This document shows positions 44,566 to 53,521 of a stretch of DNA of 64,000 nucleotides, in pieces. The stretch's first letter is position 1; each line of letters begins with the position of its first letter. Below the pieces are notes generated by a model that saw nothing but the letters and a program-made list of their open reading frames with translations, searched no databases and was not told the origin of the DNA. The position numbers and the translations under genes are program-made. The stretch lies in assembly GCA_946188345.1 (NCBI GenBank), contig CAMHUI010000007.1:1-64000 (forward strand). The letters run 5' to 3'. The stretch comes from an uncultured Prevotellaceae bacterium (GTDB lineage Bacteria > Bacteroidota > Bacteroidia > Bacteroidales > Bacteroidaceae).

Positions 44566-46848
44566 CTACATGGGGTCTACGTCGTAGAAGATTTGCAGGG
44601 CGGCGTATTGTTTCTCCTGCATGATTTTCTGCTGCACGTCGCGGAGGCACTGTCGTACGCGGCGCAGGTCGATGCCTTGCTCCAGTTTGATGACGAGCTT
44701 TCGCAGGTGGAGCGACTTGACGCGGGCGACGCCGGGTTTGTCGGGACCTAAGATGCGGTCGCCGAGCTGTTGGCGCAGGAGTCCGCCCATATAGATGGCG
44801 GCTGATTCGACGAGGGGTTCCTTGGCATGGCGCAGGTTGACGTAGACGAGGTGGTAGAAGGGTGGGTAGTGGAACTGCCGGCGTTCTTCGAGCAGGTCTT
44901 GATAGAAGCCCGTATAGTCGTTGTTGACGACTTGTCGTACCACGGGCAGGTCTTTGTTGCGTGTCTGCAGCAGGACGAGTCCGCGGGCTCCCTTTCGTCC
45001 GGCTCGTCCTGCCACCTGGGCCATCATCATGAAGGCGTGTTCGTAGGCGCGGAAGTCGGGATAGTTTAGCATGGTGTCGGCGTCAAGGATGCCGACGACG
45101 GCCACGCGGTCGAAGTCGAGGCCCTTGCTGATCATCTGCGTGCCGATGAGGACATTGGTCTTGCCATTGGCGAAGTCGCCGATGAGGCGTTCGTAGGCAT
45201 TGCGTGTGCGGGTGGTGTCGAGGTCCATCCGTGCCACGCGGGCCTCGGGGAAGAGCTCGCGTATCTGGTCTTCTATCTTCTCTGTGCCGTAGCCTCGGCC
45301 GAGCAGCTTGGTCTCGAAGCAGCTGGGGCAGCTGGTGGGCACGGGATAGGTGTAGCCGCAATAGTGGCAGGTGAGCAGGTTGCTGTTTTTGTGGAGTGTG
45401 AGGGCCACGTCGCAGTTTTTGCACCGGGGCACCCATCCGCACACCTTGCACTCTACCATGGGCGCGAAGCCGCGGCGGTTTTGGAAGAGGATGACCTGCT
45501 TCTGCTCGTCCAGAGCCTTCCTGATGGCTGCCAGCAGCTGGGGTGAGAAGGGGCCGGGCATCATCTTCCGCCGACGGAGGTCTTTCACGTCGACAATCTG
45601 TATCTCGGGCAGCTGGATGTCTTGGTATCTGGTGGTGAGGGTGACGAGCCCGTACTTACCCTGTTGGGCGTTGTAGTAGCTCTCCATCGAGGGCGTGGCC
45701 GTGCCCAGAAGCACCTTTGCCTTTGCCGCCTGCGCCATCATGATGGCCACGGAGCGGGCGTGGTAGCGTGGGGCGGGGTCTTGCTGCTTGAAGGAGGTCT
45801 CGTGTTCCTCGTCGATGATGACGAGTCCGAGCCGCTGGAAGGGCAGGAAGACGGCCGAACGGGCTCCGAGGATGACGTCGTAGGGGTTCTTCGAGAGTTG
45901 TTTCTGCCATATCTCCACGCGCTCGGCGTCGCTGTAGCGTGAGTGGTAGATGCCCAGGCGGTTGCCGAATACCTGTCGCAGACGGTCCATCATCTGCACC
46001 GTCAGGGCTATCTCGGGCAGCAGGTAGAGCACCTGCCGGCCTTCGTCGAGGGCTTTCTGGATGAGGTGGATGTATAGCTCGGTCTTGCCGCTCGACGTCA
46101 CGCCGTGCAGCAGAACGACGTTGCGCTTCAGATGTTGGAAGAGCACCTGATTGTAGGCCTCCTGCTGAGCCTGGCTGAGGGGCTTGATGCGTTCGGGATG
46201 AGGCTCTCCGCCGCTGCCCAGCCTGCCCACCTCCTTTTCGTAGGTCTCGAGCATGTGGCGGTCGGTGAGGGCCTTCATGACGGCAGACGTGGCGTGCGTC
46301 TCGTTCATCAGTTCCTCGCGCGTCACCTCCACGATGGGCTCCTGCGGTGTGGCACCCTCTGTCGAGTCCCAGTGGGAGAGGGTCAGATAGGTCTCCAGCA
46401 CTCGCTTCTGCCCGGTGGCACGGGCCAGGATGTTCAGGGCATTGTGCAGTGCCTGCTCGTTGCGGTAGGGCTCAGAAAGCCTCACGTAGGTCTCTGTCTT
46501 CGGCCGGTAGCCGTCTTCAGCCTTGAGGCCCGATGGCAGGGCAGCCTTGAAGATGTCTCCGATGGGGGCCATGTAGTAGTCGCTGATCCACTGCCACAGC
46601 CGCAGCTGGTCCTCCAGGAGGATGGGCTGCTGGTCGAGCACCTCGTGGACGGCCTTCACCTCTACGTCCTGGCGCAGGTGGCTCGGTCGCTCATCGTGGA
46701 TGTTGCAGACCATGGCCGTGTAGGTCTTCTTCCCGCCCAGCGGCACGAGCACGCGCACGCCGCGCTGCACCTTCTCCCTGAGCCCGTCGGGCACGGAGTA
46801 GGTAAACAAGCCGTCGAGCGGCAGTGGAAGAATCACGTCTACATACAT
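44566..46848 (-). CDS. priA: Primosomal protein N' (PriA helicase)
   Basis: Likely start MYVDVILPLPLDGLFTYSVPDGL (46848); LLHGVTSSGKTELYIHLI, VIIDEEHETSFKQQDPAPRYHARSVAIMMA, Zn-binding CKVCGWVPRCKNCDVALTLHKNSNLLTCHYCGY. Confidence 0.96.
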   Translation of the reverse strand: MYVDVILPLPLDGLFTYSVPDGLREKVQRGVRVLVPLGGKKTYTAMVCNIHDERPSHLRQDVEVKAVHEVLDQQPILLEDQLRLWQWISDYYMAPIGDIFKAALPSGLKAEDGYRPKTETYVRLSEPYRNEQALHNALNILARATGQKRVLETYLTLSHWDSTEGATPQEPIVEVTREELMNETHATSAVMKALTDRHMLETYEKEVGRLGSGGEPHPERIKPLSQAQQEAYNQVLFQHLKRNVVLLHGVTSSGKTELYIHLIQKALDEGRQVLYLLPEIALTVQMMDRLRQVFGNRLGIYHSRYSDAERVEIWQKQLSKNPYDVILGARSAVFLPFQRLGLVIIDEEHETSFKQQDPAPRYHARSVAIMMAQAAKAKVLLGTATPSMESYYNAQQGKYGLVTLTTRYQDIQLPEIQIVDVKDLRRRKMMPGPFSPQLLAAIRKALDEQKQVILFQNRRGFAPMVECKVCGWVPRCKNCDVALTLHKNSNLLTCHYCGYTYPVPTSCPSCFETKLLGRGYGTEKIEDQIRELFPEARVARMDLDTTRTRNAYERLIGDFANGKTNVLIGTQMISKGLDFDRVAVVGILDADTMLNYPDFRAYEHAFMMMAQVAGRAGRKGARGLVLLQTRNKDLPVVRQVVNNDYTGFYQDLLEERRQFHYPPFYHLVYVNLRHAKEPLVESAAIYMGGLLRQQLGDRILGPDKPGVARVKSLHLRKLVIKLEQGIDLRRVRQCLRDVQQKIMQEKQYAALQIFYDVDPM

Positions 46849-46853
46849 GCCTG

Positions 46854-46861
46854 CAAAGGTA
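46854..46861 (-). promoter_or_regulatory. Bacteroidota-type -7 element (TACCTTTG) upstream of priA
   Basis: caaaggta on + strand immediately upstream of the likely start at 46848; very short leader. Confidence 0.4.
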
Positions 46862-46988
46862 CAATTAAAAATGAAGAATGAAGAAAGACATCTGAAGAAA
46901 TTTCGTTTTTTTTCGACATAGAGCACATCTTGGCATAGGGATGGCATGAACGCTGTGTCGGGAAAAGCGCTCTGTAAAGGGAGAAATC

Positions 46989-47019
46989 TGTCAAGATTTC
47001 TTACTGTTTTTAACACTTC
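46989..47019. repeat. Imperfect 31-bp direct repeat, copy A
   Basis: tgtcaagatttcttactgtttttaacacttc, 26/31 identical to 47351-47381. Confidence 0.7.
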
Positions 47020-47115
47020 TGGGAGGGGTGAAAGAGAATTGGTTCTTGCACAGACGGGCTGTTTTGTGCAAGTTTTTGGGGGTGGTTGATGGGGCGTTTC
47101 GGCGAAGGTCGGGGA

Positions 47116-47225
47116 CTTTTGGTACTAATCGTGGTGACTTTTGCCGCTAATCGCGTTGCGATTTGCTGCTTATCTTCAAGACTTTTGGTACAAATCGCAC
47201 CATGATTTGTACCAAAAGTCTGACG
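47116..47225. repeat. 22-bp-period tandem array 4 (5 units), related to array 1
   Basis: cttttggtactaatcgtggtga / cttttgccgctaatcgcgttgc / gatttgctgcttatcttcaaga / cttttggtacaaatcgcaccat / gatttgtaccaaaagtctgacg. Confidence 0.88.
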
Positions 47226-47350
47226 CTGCACGGGTGGAGTGGGAATGGTTTTTTGTGTAAGTGATTGGAAATGTGCCTGATATGAAAAATGTAAAAAATA
47301 AGGCCTCTTTCCTCCATTTTTCGGGTGGTTGGGAGGAAAGGGGCGCTGTT

Positions 47351-47381
47351 TGTCAAGATTTTTCTATGATTTTAACACTTC
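47351..47381. repeat. Imperfect 31-bp direct repeat, copy B (overlaps 3' end of the malY-like gene)
   Basis: tgtcaagatttttctatgattttaacacttc. Confidence 0.7.
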
Positions 47382-48518
47382 GTCGAGGGTTTTGGCGAGT
47401 CGCTGCAGGCCTTCCGTCATGCGGCTTCTGGGGCATGCGATGTTCAGCCGGATGTAGCCTTCGCCGTGGTAGAGGGTGCCGCTGCTGACGTAGAGGTGGG
47501 CTTGGCTGAGGAGCAGGTAGGTGACTTGGTCGGAGGTGAGGCCTGTGGGGCGGATGTCTACCCAGACGAGGTAGGTGCCTTCGAGGGGTGTGACGGTAAG
47601 TTGTGGCAGGTGCTCGTCGAAGAAGGCGAGCAGGGCCTGGTAGTTGCCGTAGAGGTATTGGTTGAGCTGTTGGAGCCATTCCTCGCCGTGGTTGTAGGCA
47701 GCCTGGAGGGCAATGACGCCGAAGGGGTTGACGTCGCAGACCTCGTTGATGTTGATGGCGCGGTCGATGCGCCGTCGCGTTTCAGCGTCGCGGCAGATGA
47801 TGTTGGCAATCTGCAGTCCGGCTGTGTTGAAGGATTTCGAGGGTGATGTGAGGATGACGGCGTCGGGGTCGACGGTGCCGAAGGGCACGTATTGGTGGCC
47901 GGGCATGACGAGTTCGCAGTGTATCTCGTCGCTGACGATGCGCACGTGGTTGCGGCGGCAGATGTCGCGCAGCTGCTCGAGTTCGTCTCTCCTCCAGACG
48001 CGCCCTGCAGGGTTGTGGGGGTTGCAGAGCACGAAGAGGGTGGTCTTCTCGTCGGCGCAGAGGGCTTCGAAGACGGCATAGTCGACCTCGAAGGTGTTGT
48101 TGCTGCGGCGTTGCAGCATACATTCCAGTGGCTCGCAGCCGTTGTTGCGGATGGAGGAGAAGAAGCAGTTGTAGACGGGTGTGCAGACGAGTACTCGCTC
48201 GCCGGGCATCGTGAGTGCCTTGATGGCGCACGAGAGGGCGGGAACGACGCCTGAGGTGTAGAGCATCCACGTGGGGTCGATGGTCCACTGGTGGCGCCGT
48301 TGGAACCAGCTGACGACGGCCTGGTAGTAGCTGTCGGGCACGAAGGTGTAGCCGAAGATGGCATGGTCGACGCGCCGGTGGAGGGCTTCGGTGATGCAGG
48401 GTGCTACCTCGAAGTCCATGTCGGCTACCCACATGGGCAGGGCGTCGGGATGCTCGTCCCATTTGTAGCTGTTGGTGCCCAGTCGATGGGTGGGCTTGTC
48501 AAAGTCGTAGGGTTGCAT
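47364..48518 (-). CDS. MalY/PatB-type PLP-dependent aminotransferase / C-S lyase
   Basis: 384 aa; LPMWVADMDFEVAPCITEALHRRVDHAIFGYT, LFVLCNPHNPAGRVWRRDEL, VSDEIHCELVMPGHQYVPFG, SPSKSFNTAGLQIA. Confidence 0.94.
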   Translation of the reverse strand: MQPYDFDKPTHRLGTNSYKWDEHPDALPMWVADMDFEVAPCITEALHRRVDHAIFGYTFVPDSYYQAVVSWFQRRHQWTIDPTWMLYTSGVVPALSCAIKALTMPGERVLVCTPVYNCFFSSIRNNGCEPLECMLQRRSNNTFEVDYAVFEALCADEKTTLFVLCNPHNPAGRVWRRDELEQLRDICRRNHVRIVSDEIHCELVMPGHQYVPFGTVDPDAVILTSPSKSFNTAGLQIANIICRDAETRRRIDRAININEVCDVNPFGVIALQAAYNHGEEWLQQLNQYLYGNYQALLAFFDEHLPQLTVTPLEGTYLVWVDIRPTGLTSDQVTYLLLSQAHLYVSSGTLYHGEGYIRLNIACPRSRMTEGLQRLAKTLDEVLKS

Positions 48519-48520
48519 GG

Positions 48521-49366
48521 TTATTGGCGTACTTCGATGACGCAGTCGTGTGGCTGGCGGGCAAACTTGTCGTAGGTGACGCGTCCGATGACATCAGCCA
48601 CGATGTGTCCGCTGATGGGGTTTTTGATTTCCGTAATGGCCCCGCGGATGTCGGCCTCGACGTAGGAGTCTTCGAAGGCTCGGTCGCAGGCGGCATCGAA
48701 GGTGCAGTTCTCGAGCACGAGGTCGCGCACGTAGCAGAGGGGCTGCTCGCCGGCGATGTGGCAGTTGACGAGTCGGACGCCCTTCGAGTGCCACGCCAGG
48801 TACTCGCCGTCGATGACGGAGTCGTAGATGACGACGTTCTCGCACTCCCAGAAGGAGTCCTTCGTCGTGATGCGGGCATTGTGAACCTCGACGTTCTTGC
48901 AGTACTGGAAGACATACTTCGAGTCGCTCTCGAGGCCGTCGACGTAGACGTTCTCGCAGTACATGAAGGGATAGGTGCCGTCGTGCAGACGGACGTTCTT
49001 GATGCGCAGGTCGCGGATGTTCCAGAAGGTTTCGTCGGCGTCGTTGATGGTGACGTTTTCGAGGGTCAGTCCCTGCATCTCGCGGAAGAGCTTGGGTGCG
49101 TCGATGACGGTGTCGCGCATGGTCATGTTGTTGGAATACCAGATGGCCGAGCGTGAGCCCACCTCGAAGTAGCAGTTGGTGAGGAGCGAGCCGTCGACGT
49201 GCCACCAGGGGTATTTCCCGATGAAGCGGCAGTGGTCGGCCTCGATGTTGCGGCACATCTTGATGCCTGATTCGCCCTCGGTGATCGTGACGTTCTCGAG
49301 TCGGGTGTCGTGCATCCCGAAGAGGGGGCGTTCCCCTCCGAATGATTTATCTTTAATGAGTTCCAT
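48521..49366 (-). CDS. DUF3737 family protein (right-handed beta-helix-like)
   Basis: MELIKDKSFGGERPLFGMHDTRLENVTITEGESGIK...; repeated hydrophobic/N-x pattern typical of a beta-helix. Confidence 0.85.
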   Translation of the reverse strand: MELIKDKSFGGERPLFGMHDTRLENVTITEGESGIKMCRNIEADHCRFIGKYPWWHVDGSLLTNCYFEVGSRSAIWYSNNMTMRDTVIDAPKLFREMQGLTLENVTINDADETFWNIRDLRIKNVRLHDGTYPFMYCENVYVDGLESDSKYVFQYCKNVEVHNARITTKDSFWECENVVIYDSVIDGEYLAWHSKGVRLVNCHIAGEQPLCYVRDLVLENCTFDAACDRAFEDSYVEADIRGAITEIKNPISGHIVADVIGRVTYDKFARQPHDCVIEVRQ

Positions 49367-49391
49367 AGTCTGTAATGGGTCTTTTGCTTTG

Positions 49392-49399
49392 CAAAGGTA
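49392..49399 (-). promoter_or_regulatory. Bacteroidota-type -7 element (TACCTTTG) upstream of the DUF3737 gene
   Basis: caaaggta on + strand 26 bp upstream of start. Confidence 0.5.
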
Positions 49400-49563
49400 C
49401 AAAGAAAAAGGCGTTTTGGTATTAAACGCAACCAACGTTTACGTTTTTTTATGTTTTTCGGCCGGTGGGAAATGAGAAATGAGAAAAAAGAATGAGGAAT
49501 GAGGATTGTCGGACGGTTTGCGCCAACATATTCCTCATTCCTCAATTCTTATGCCTCTTTCAA

Positions 49564-50556
49564 TCAGAGGTTCGGGTTGATCTCGTTCCACTTGTCGATG
49601 CTGGGAACGATGTTCAGCGTGACAAGCTCGTCGCGCATCTTGCAAAGGTGCTCATAGCTCTGGTCGAGCTTAGCGTTCTCCTCGGCAGTACCCTGCGGAA
49701 CCTCGAAGTGTGCGCCCGTGGTGTCGAGTGTGGTCTTCATGGCCATCATGATGTGGTCGTACTTGTCGGTCTTCACGTAAGTGCCAACGGGGAAGCGGAA
49801 GGGCTCACCACCCATCACCGAGCGAATCATCTCAACGGAGAGATAGGCCGGGCTCTGGAAGGATGAGCGTCCGCGCAGCTTGATGATGGCAGCTCCGCCC
49901 TGGGTGACATCCTTCTTCATCTGCTCCCACTCCTCGGCGGGGAACTCTGCGGTGCCGATGATGTCGGTCAGCTTGCGACCGTCAATCTCGACGTGGCTGC
50001 CGAAGACGGCCATCTGCTCGCCGTGTCCGCCATAGGTGGCGCAACCGGTAATCTCGCTCTGCATCACATTGAACTTCTTGGCCAGGGCCGACTGCAGACG
50101 GGTGGTGTCGAGGGCTGCCAGGGTGGTCACCTGTGAGGGCTTCAGACCGGAGTAGAGCAGCGTCACCAGACCGGTGAGGTCGGCGGGGTTGAAGATGATG
50201 ACGACGTGCTTCACATCGGGGCAGTACTGCTTGATGTTCTTACCAAGCTCCTCGGCAATCTTGCAGTTGCCGGCCAGCAGGTCTTCGCGGGTCATACCTT
50301 CCTTACGGGGAGCACCACCGCTGGAGATGATGTACTTAGCGTTGGTGAAAGCCTCTACGGGGTCGGTGGTGGCGGTGATCTTCACGTCGCCGAAGCCACT
50401 CTGGCGCATCTCCTCGGCTACGCCCTCGGGAGAGAATACGTCGTAGAGACAGATGTCGTTAGTAAGACCCATGGTCAGAGCTGTCTGCACCATGTTCGAT
50501 CCGATCATGCCGGCTGCGCCGACGATGGTCAGTTTGTCGTTTGTCAAAAATGCCAT
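49564..50556 (-). CDS. mdh: Malate dehydrogenase (lactate/malate dehydrogenase family)
   Basis: 330 aa; KLTIVGAAGMIGSNMVQTALTMGLTNDICLYDVF, ITGCATYGGHGEQMAVFGS. Confidence 0.92.
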   Translation of the reverse strand: MAFLTNDKLTIVGAAGMIGSNMVQTALTMGLTNDICLYDVFSPEGVAEEMRQSGFGDVKITATTDPVEAFTNAKYIISSGGAPRKEGMTREDLLAGNCKIAEELGKNIKQYCPDVKHVVIIFNPADLTGLVTLLYSGLKPSQVTTLAALDTTRLQSALAKKFNVMQSEITGCATYGGHGEQMAVFGSHVEIDGRKLTDIIGTAEFPAEEWEQMKKDVTQGGAAIIKLRGRSSFQSPAYLSVEMIRSVMGGEPFRFPVGTYVKTDKYDHIMMAMKTTLDTTGAHFEVPQGTAEENAKLDQSYEHLCKMRDELVTLNIVPSIDKWNEINPNL

Positions 50557-50607
50557 AATTCTTTTTGTTGTTTAAATTTATGATTAAGTTTTTTCTTTTT
50601 CGTGGTG

Positions 50608-50615
50608 CAAAGATA
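50608..50615 (-). promoter_or_regulatory. Bacteroidota-type -7 element (TATCTTTG) upstream of mdh
   Basis: caaagata on + strand about 52 bp upstream of start. Confidence 0.55.
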
Positions 50616-50722
50616 CACAAAAAAAAGCGGAAGCCGTGAAAAAAGCTACCGCTTTTAATGTTTATTTACTATCTGAGCCGATGCTTTGCCAAGTCGATGT
50701 GGCAAAACGGTGCCGGGAAACC

Positions 50723-51544
50723 TTATTTCAGTTCAACATCCTGTGTGGCAAGCCACTGGGCATAGTATTCGATGGGGTTGTTCTGCGAGAGTCCGGAATC
50801 GTTCAGACGGCTTTGGGCGGCTTCCAGCTGGTGCTTCCACCCTTCGGTCTGGCCGAGACGTGTGCCCAGCTGCAACTCTTCAATGGTCACAAGGGGGTAG
50901 TAGCAGTGCAGGACCATCGCCTTGAGATTGTCCTGCAGGTAGGTAAGCATCTGCTCTATACGGCGAGAGTCCTTGTCCTTGGGAGCTTTCTGGAGCATGT
51001 TCACAATGCCTCCGATAAGGTCCTCCATCGTGGAGACTTCGTAGTAACGGTCAAAGGCCTCCAGGTAGTCTGACGGATACTGCTCATCGTAGCTGACGGG
51101 CTCCATCTCCTTGACGTCCTTGCCGCCCATGAGCAACTTCATGATGATGCCTGTCATCTCTGTGTTCATCTGCGAAGCAGCCGTGCCTGAATGGGCAAGG
51201 AACGACCGCCCGAGCTCGTTGTCGATGATGACGGTCATCTCCTGTAGCTCCTCTAAGCTGACATGACCTTTATAGATGTTCACCATCATATCAGTCATGT
51301 CCTCTTTCCACTGTGTAGCCAGATAGCGCTTGGCAAGCGTTTCGGAAGTCTTTTCAGAGTAGTTGGCCAGGGCCTGCATGTTGTAGACCTTCAGCAAAGC
51401 CTCTGTCTTGTCTTCGTTGCTGAACTGCTTCGAAGGACTCAGATCCATGTATTTCCTGACAGCCTCTCGGTAGGCGTCCTGTGCGCTGACAGTCATGGCG
51501 AAGACCATGAGCAGCAGGGTGATGGTGATTCTAAGCTTATTCAT
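50723..51544 (-). CDS. Secreted hypothetical protein (DUF2059-like helical protein)
   Basis: 273 aa; signal peptide MNKLRITITLLLMVFAMTVSAQ, YREAVRKYMDLSPSKQF...; helical composition. Confidence 0.65.
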   Translation of the reverse strand: MNKLRITITLLLMVFAMTVSAQDAYREAVRKYMDLSPSKQFSNEDKTEALLKVYNMQALANYSEKTSETLAKRYLATQWKEDMTDMMVNIYKGHVSLEELQEMTVIIDNELGRSFLAHSGTAASQMNTEMTGIIMKLLMGGKDVKEMEPVSYDEQYPSDYLEAFDRYYEVSTMEDLIGGIVNMLQKAPKDKDSRRIEQMLTYLQDNLKAMVLHCYYPLVTIEELQLGTRLGQTEGWKHQLEAAQSRLNDSGLSQNNPIEYYAQWLATQDVELK

Positions 51545-51647
51545 ATGAATAGGTAATGTGGTTTGTCATTTGGCCGCAAAATTATCAAAAAACCAGCAAA
51601 ACTCCAAAAAAAACGATTGTTTTTCTGTTTTTTACAAGGAAAAAGCC

Positions 51648-51655
51648 TACCTTTG
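51648..51655 (+). promoter_or_regulatory. Bacteroidota-type -7 element TACCTTTG upstream of the aminopeptidase P gene
   Basis: TACCTTTGCATGG 47 bp upstream of the ATG at 51702. Confidence 0.55.
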
Positions 51656-51701
51656 CATGGTGGACTTCCTTTTTTGTCCCATAACAAGAAACTCGAAGGA
51701 T

Positions 51702-53492
51702 ATGAAGAATAGTAATCAGATTGCGGAGCGGCTGTCGGCGCTGCGCGAGGTGATGCGGCGCGAGCGATTGGGAGCGTTCATCGTGCCGAGTAGCGACCCC
51801 CATGGGTCGGAATATGTGGCCGACCACTGGAAGTGCCGCGAGTGGGTGAGTGGCTTTGACGGCTCTGCCGGCACTGCCGTGGTGACGATGAAGAGCGCTG
51901 CACTATGGACTGACTCGCGCTACTTCATCGCGGCTGCCGACCAGCTCAGCGGCACGGAGTTCCAACTCATGCGGCAGCGGGTAGAGGGCACGCCTACCAT
52001 CGCCGAGTGGATAGCACGGGAACTCTCCGGCGGCGACACTACCGAGGTGGCCATCGACGGAATGGTCACCCCTGCTGCCGATGTGGAAGACCTCATCGCT
52101 GACCTGCGCAGCCACGGGGGCTTCACCCTGAGGACCAATCTCGACCCCTTCGACACAATCTGGACCGACCGTCCGCCGATGCCCCTTGATACCGTTGCCC
52201 TGCACGACCTGCGCTTTGCCGGCGAGAGCATCGACGACAAGCTTCACCGCATCCGACAGGGACTGCGCCAGCAGCACGCCGACGGCATGCTCGTCTGTGC
52301 GCTCGACGACATCGCCTGGACGCTGAACCTCAGAGGCTCCGACATCCACTGCAACCCAGTCTTCGTCAGCTACCTGCTGATTTCATCCACTCAGGTCACG
52401 CTGTTCGTCGACCGGCGCAAGCTGCCACTCGAGGTGCAGACCTATCTGGCCGACCATCATGTTGACATTGACGACTATCAGAACGTGATACGTGCCCTGC
52501 GCTCCTACTTCGAATACAATATCCTCATCGACCGTCAGCAGACTAACTACACCCTCTTCAAGGCAGCCCAGCAGAGCCAACGTCTTGTCCTCGGTACCTC
52601 ACCCATACCAGCTATGAAGGCTGTCAAGAACCCCACCGAGCAGGCGGGTTTTAGGGAGGCGATGCTTCGCGACGGCATCGCCATGACCCGATTCCTGCAT
52701 TGGCTCCAGCCCGCCGTTGAGGCAGGCGGACAGACAGAGCTCAGTGTCGCGCAGAAGCTCGAGTCATTCCGCCGCGAACAGCCCGGCTACCATGGCCCTT
52801 CGTTTGATACCATCTCTGCCTATCAGCAGCACGGCGCCATCGTTCACTATGAACCTACTCCCGCGACCGACATCCCTCTGAAGCCCGAGGGACTCCTGCT
52901 CCTTGACAGTGGCGGGCAATACGACTCAGGCACCACCGACATTACGCGCACCATCGCCCTCGGATCGCTTACCGAAGAGCAGCGGCGTGTCTACACCCTG
53001 GTGCTGAAGGCACATATACAACTCGAGCTGGCCTGCTTCCCCGATGGTTGCTCGGGCACACAGATAGATGCCCTGGCCCGTGAACCGCTATGGCGCGAGG
53101 GACTGAACTTCTTCCATGGCACAGGCCACGGCGTGGGCTCCTACCTCTGTGTGCATGAAGGTCCTCATCAGGTCCGTATGAACTATATCCCTGCGCCCCT
53201 TCACGCAGGGATGACCATTACCGACGAGCCCGGCGTCTATCTCGAAGGACGCTTTGGCGTGCGAATAGAGAATGTGTTAATGATTAAAGAAGCTGTTGAA
53301 ACAGAGTTCGGGCGCTTTCTCAAGATGGAAAGCCTGACGCTCTGTCCCATTGACATGCGGCCTGTCATACCCGAACTCCTTACGGAAGAAGAGCGGCAGT
53401 GGATTAACGACTACCACCGACGCGTCTGTGAAACACTCTCTCCTTACCTCGACGATGATACCCGCCAATGGCTGGAGGAGAATGTAAAGTGA
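51702..53492 (+). CDS. Xaa-Pro aminopeptidase (M24B)
   Basis: RLGAFIVPSSDPHGSEYVADHWKCREWVSGFDGSAGTAVV; LLLLDSGGQYDSGTTDITRTIALG; FFHGTGHGVGSYLCVHEGPHQV; TITDEPGVYLEGRFGVRIENVLMI. Confidence 0.95.
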   Translation: MKNSNQIAERLSALREVMRRERLGAFIVPSSDPHGSEYVADHWKCREWVSGFDGSAGTAVVTMKSAALWTDSRYFIAAADQLSGTEFQLMRQRVEGTPTIAEWIARELSGGDTTEVAIDGMVTPAADVEDLIADLRSHGGFTLRTNLDPFDTIWTDRPPMPLDTVALHDLRFAGESIDDKLHRIRQGLRQQHADGMLVCALDDIAWTLNLRGSDIHCNPVFVSYLLISSTQVTLFVDRRKLPLEVQTYLADHHVDIDDYQNVIRALRSYFEYNILIDRQQTNYTLFKAAQQSQRLVLGTSPIPAMKAVKNPTEQAGFREAMLRDGIAMTRFLHWLQPAVEAGGQTELSVAQKLESFRREQPGYHGPSFDTISAYQQHGAIVHYEPTPATDIPLKPEGLLLLDSGGQYDSGTTDITRTIALGSLTEEQRRVYTLVLKAHIQLELACFPDGCSGTQIDALAREPLWREGLNFFHGTGHGVGSYLCVHEGPHQVRMNYIPAPLHAGMTITDEPGVYLEGRFGVRIENVLMIKEAVETEFGRFLKMESLTLCPIDMRPVIPELLTEEERQWINDYHRRVCETLSPYLDDDTRQWLEENVK

Positions 53493-53521
53493 AAAGTATT
53501 ATAAAGTGAAAATACCGAAGT

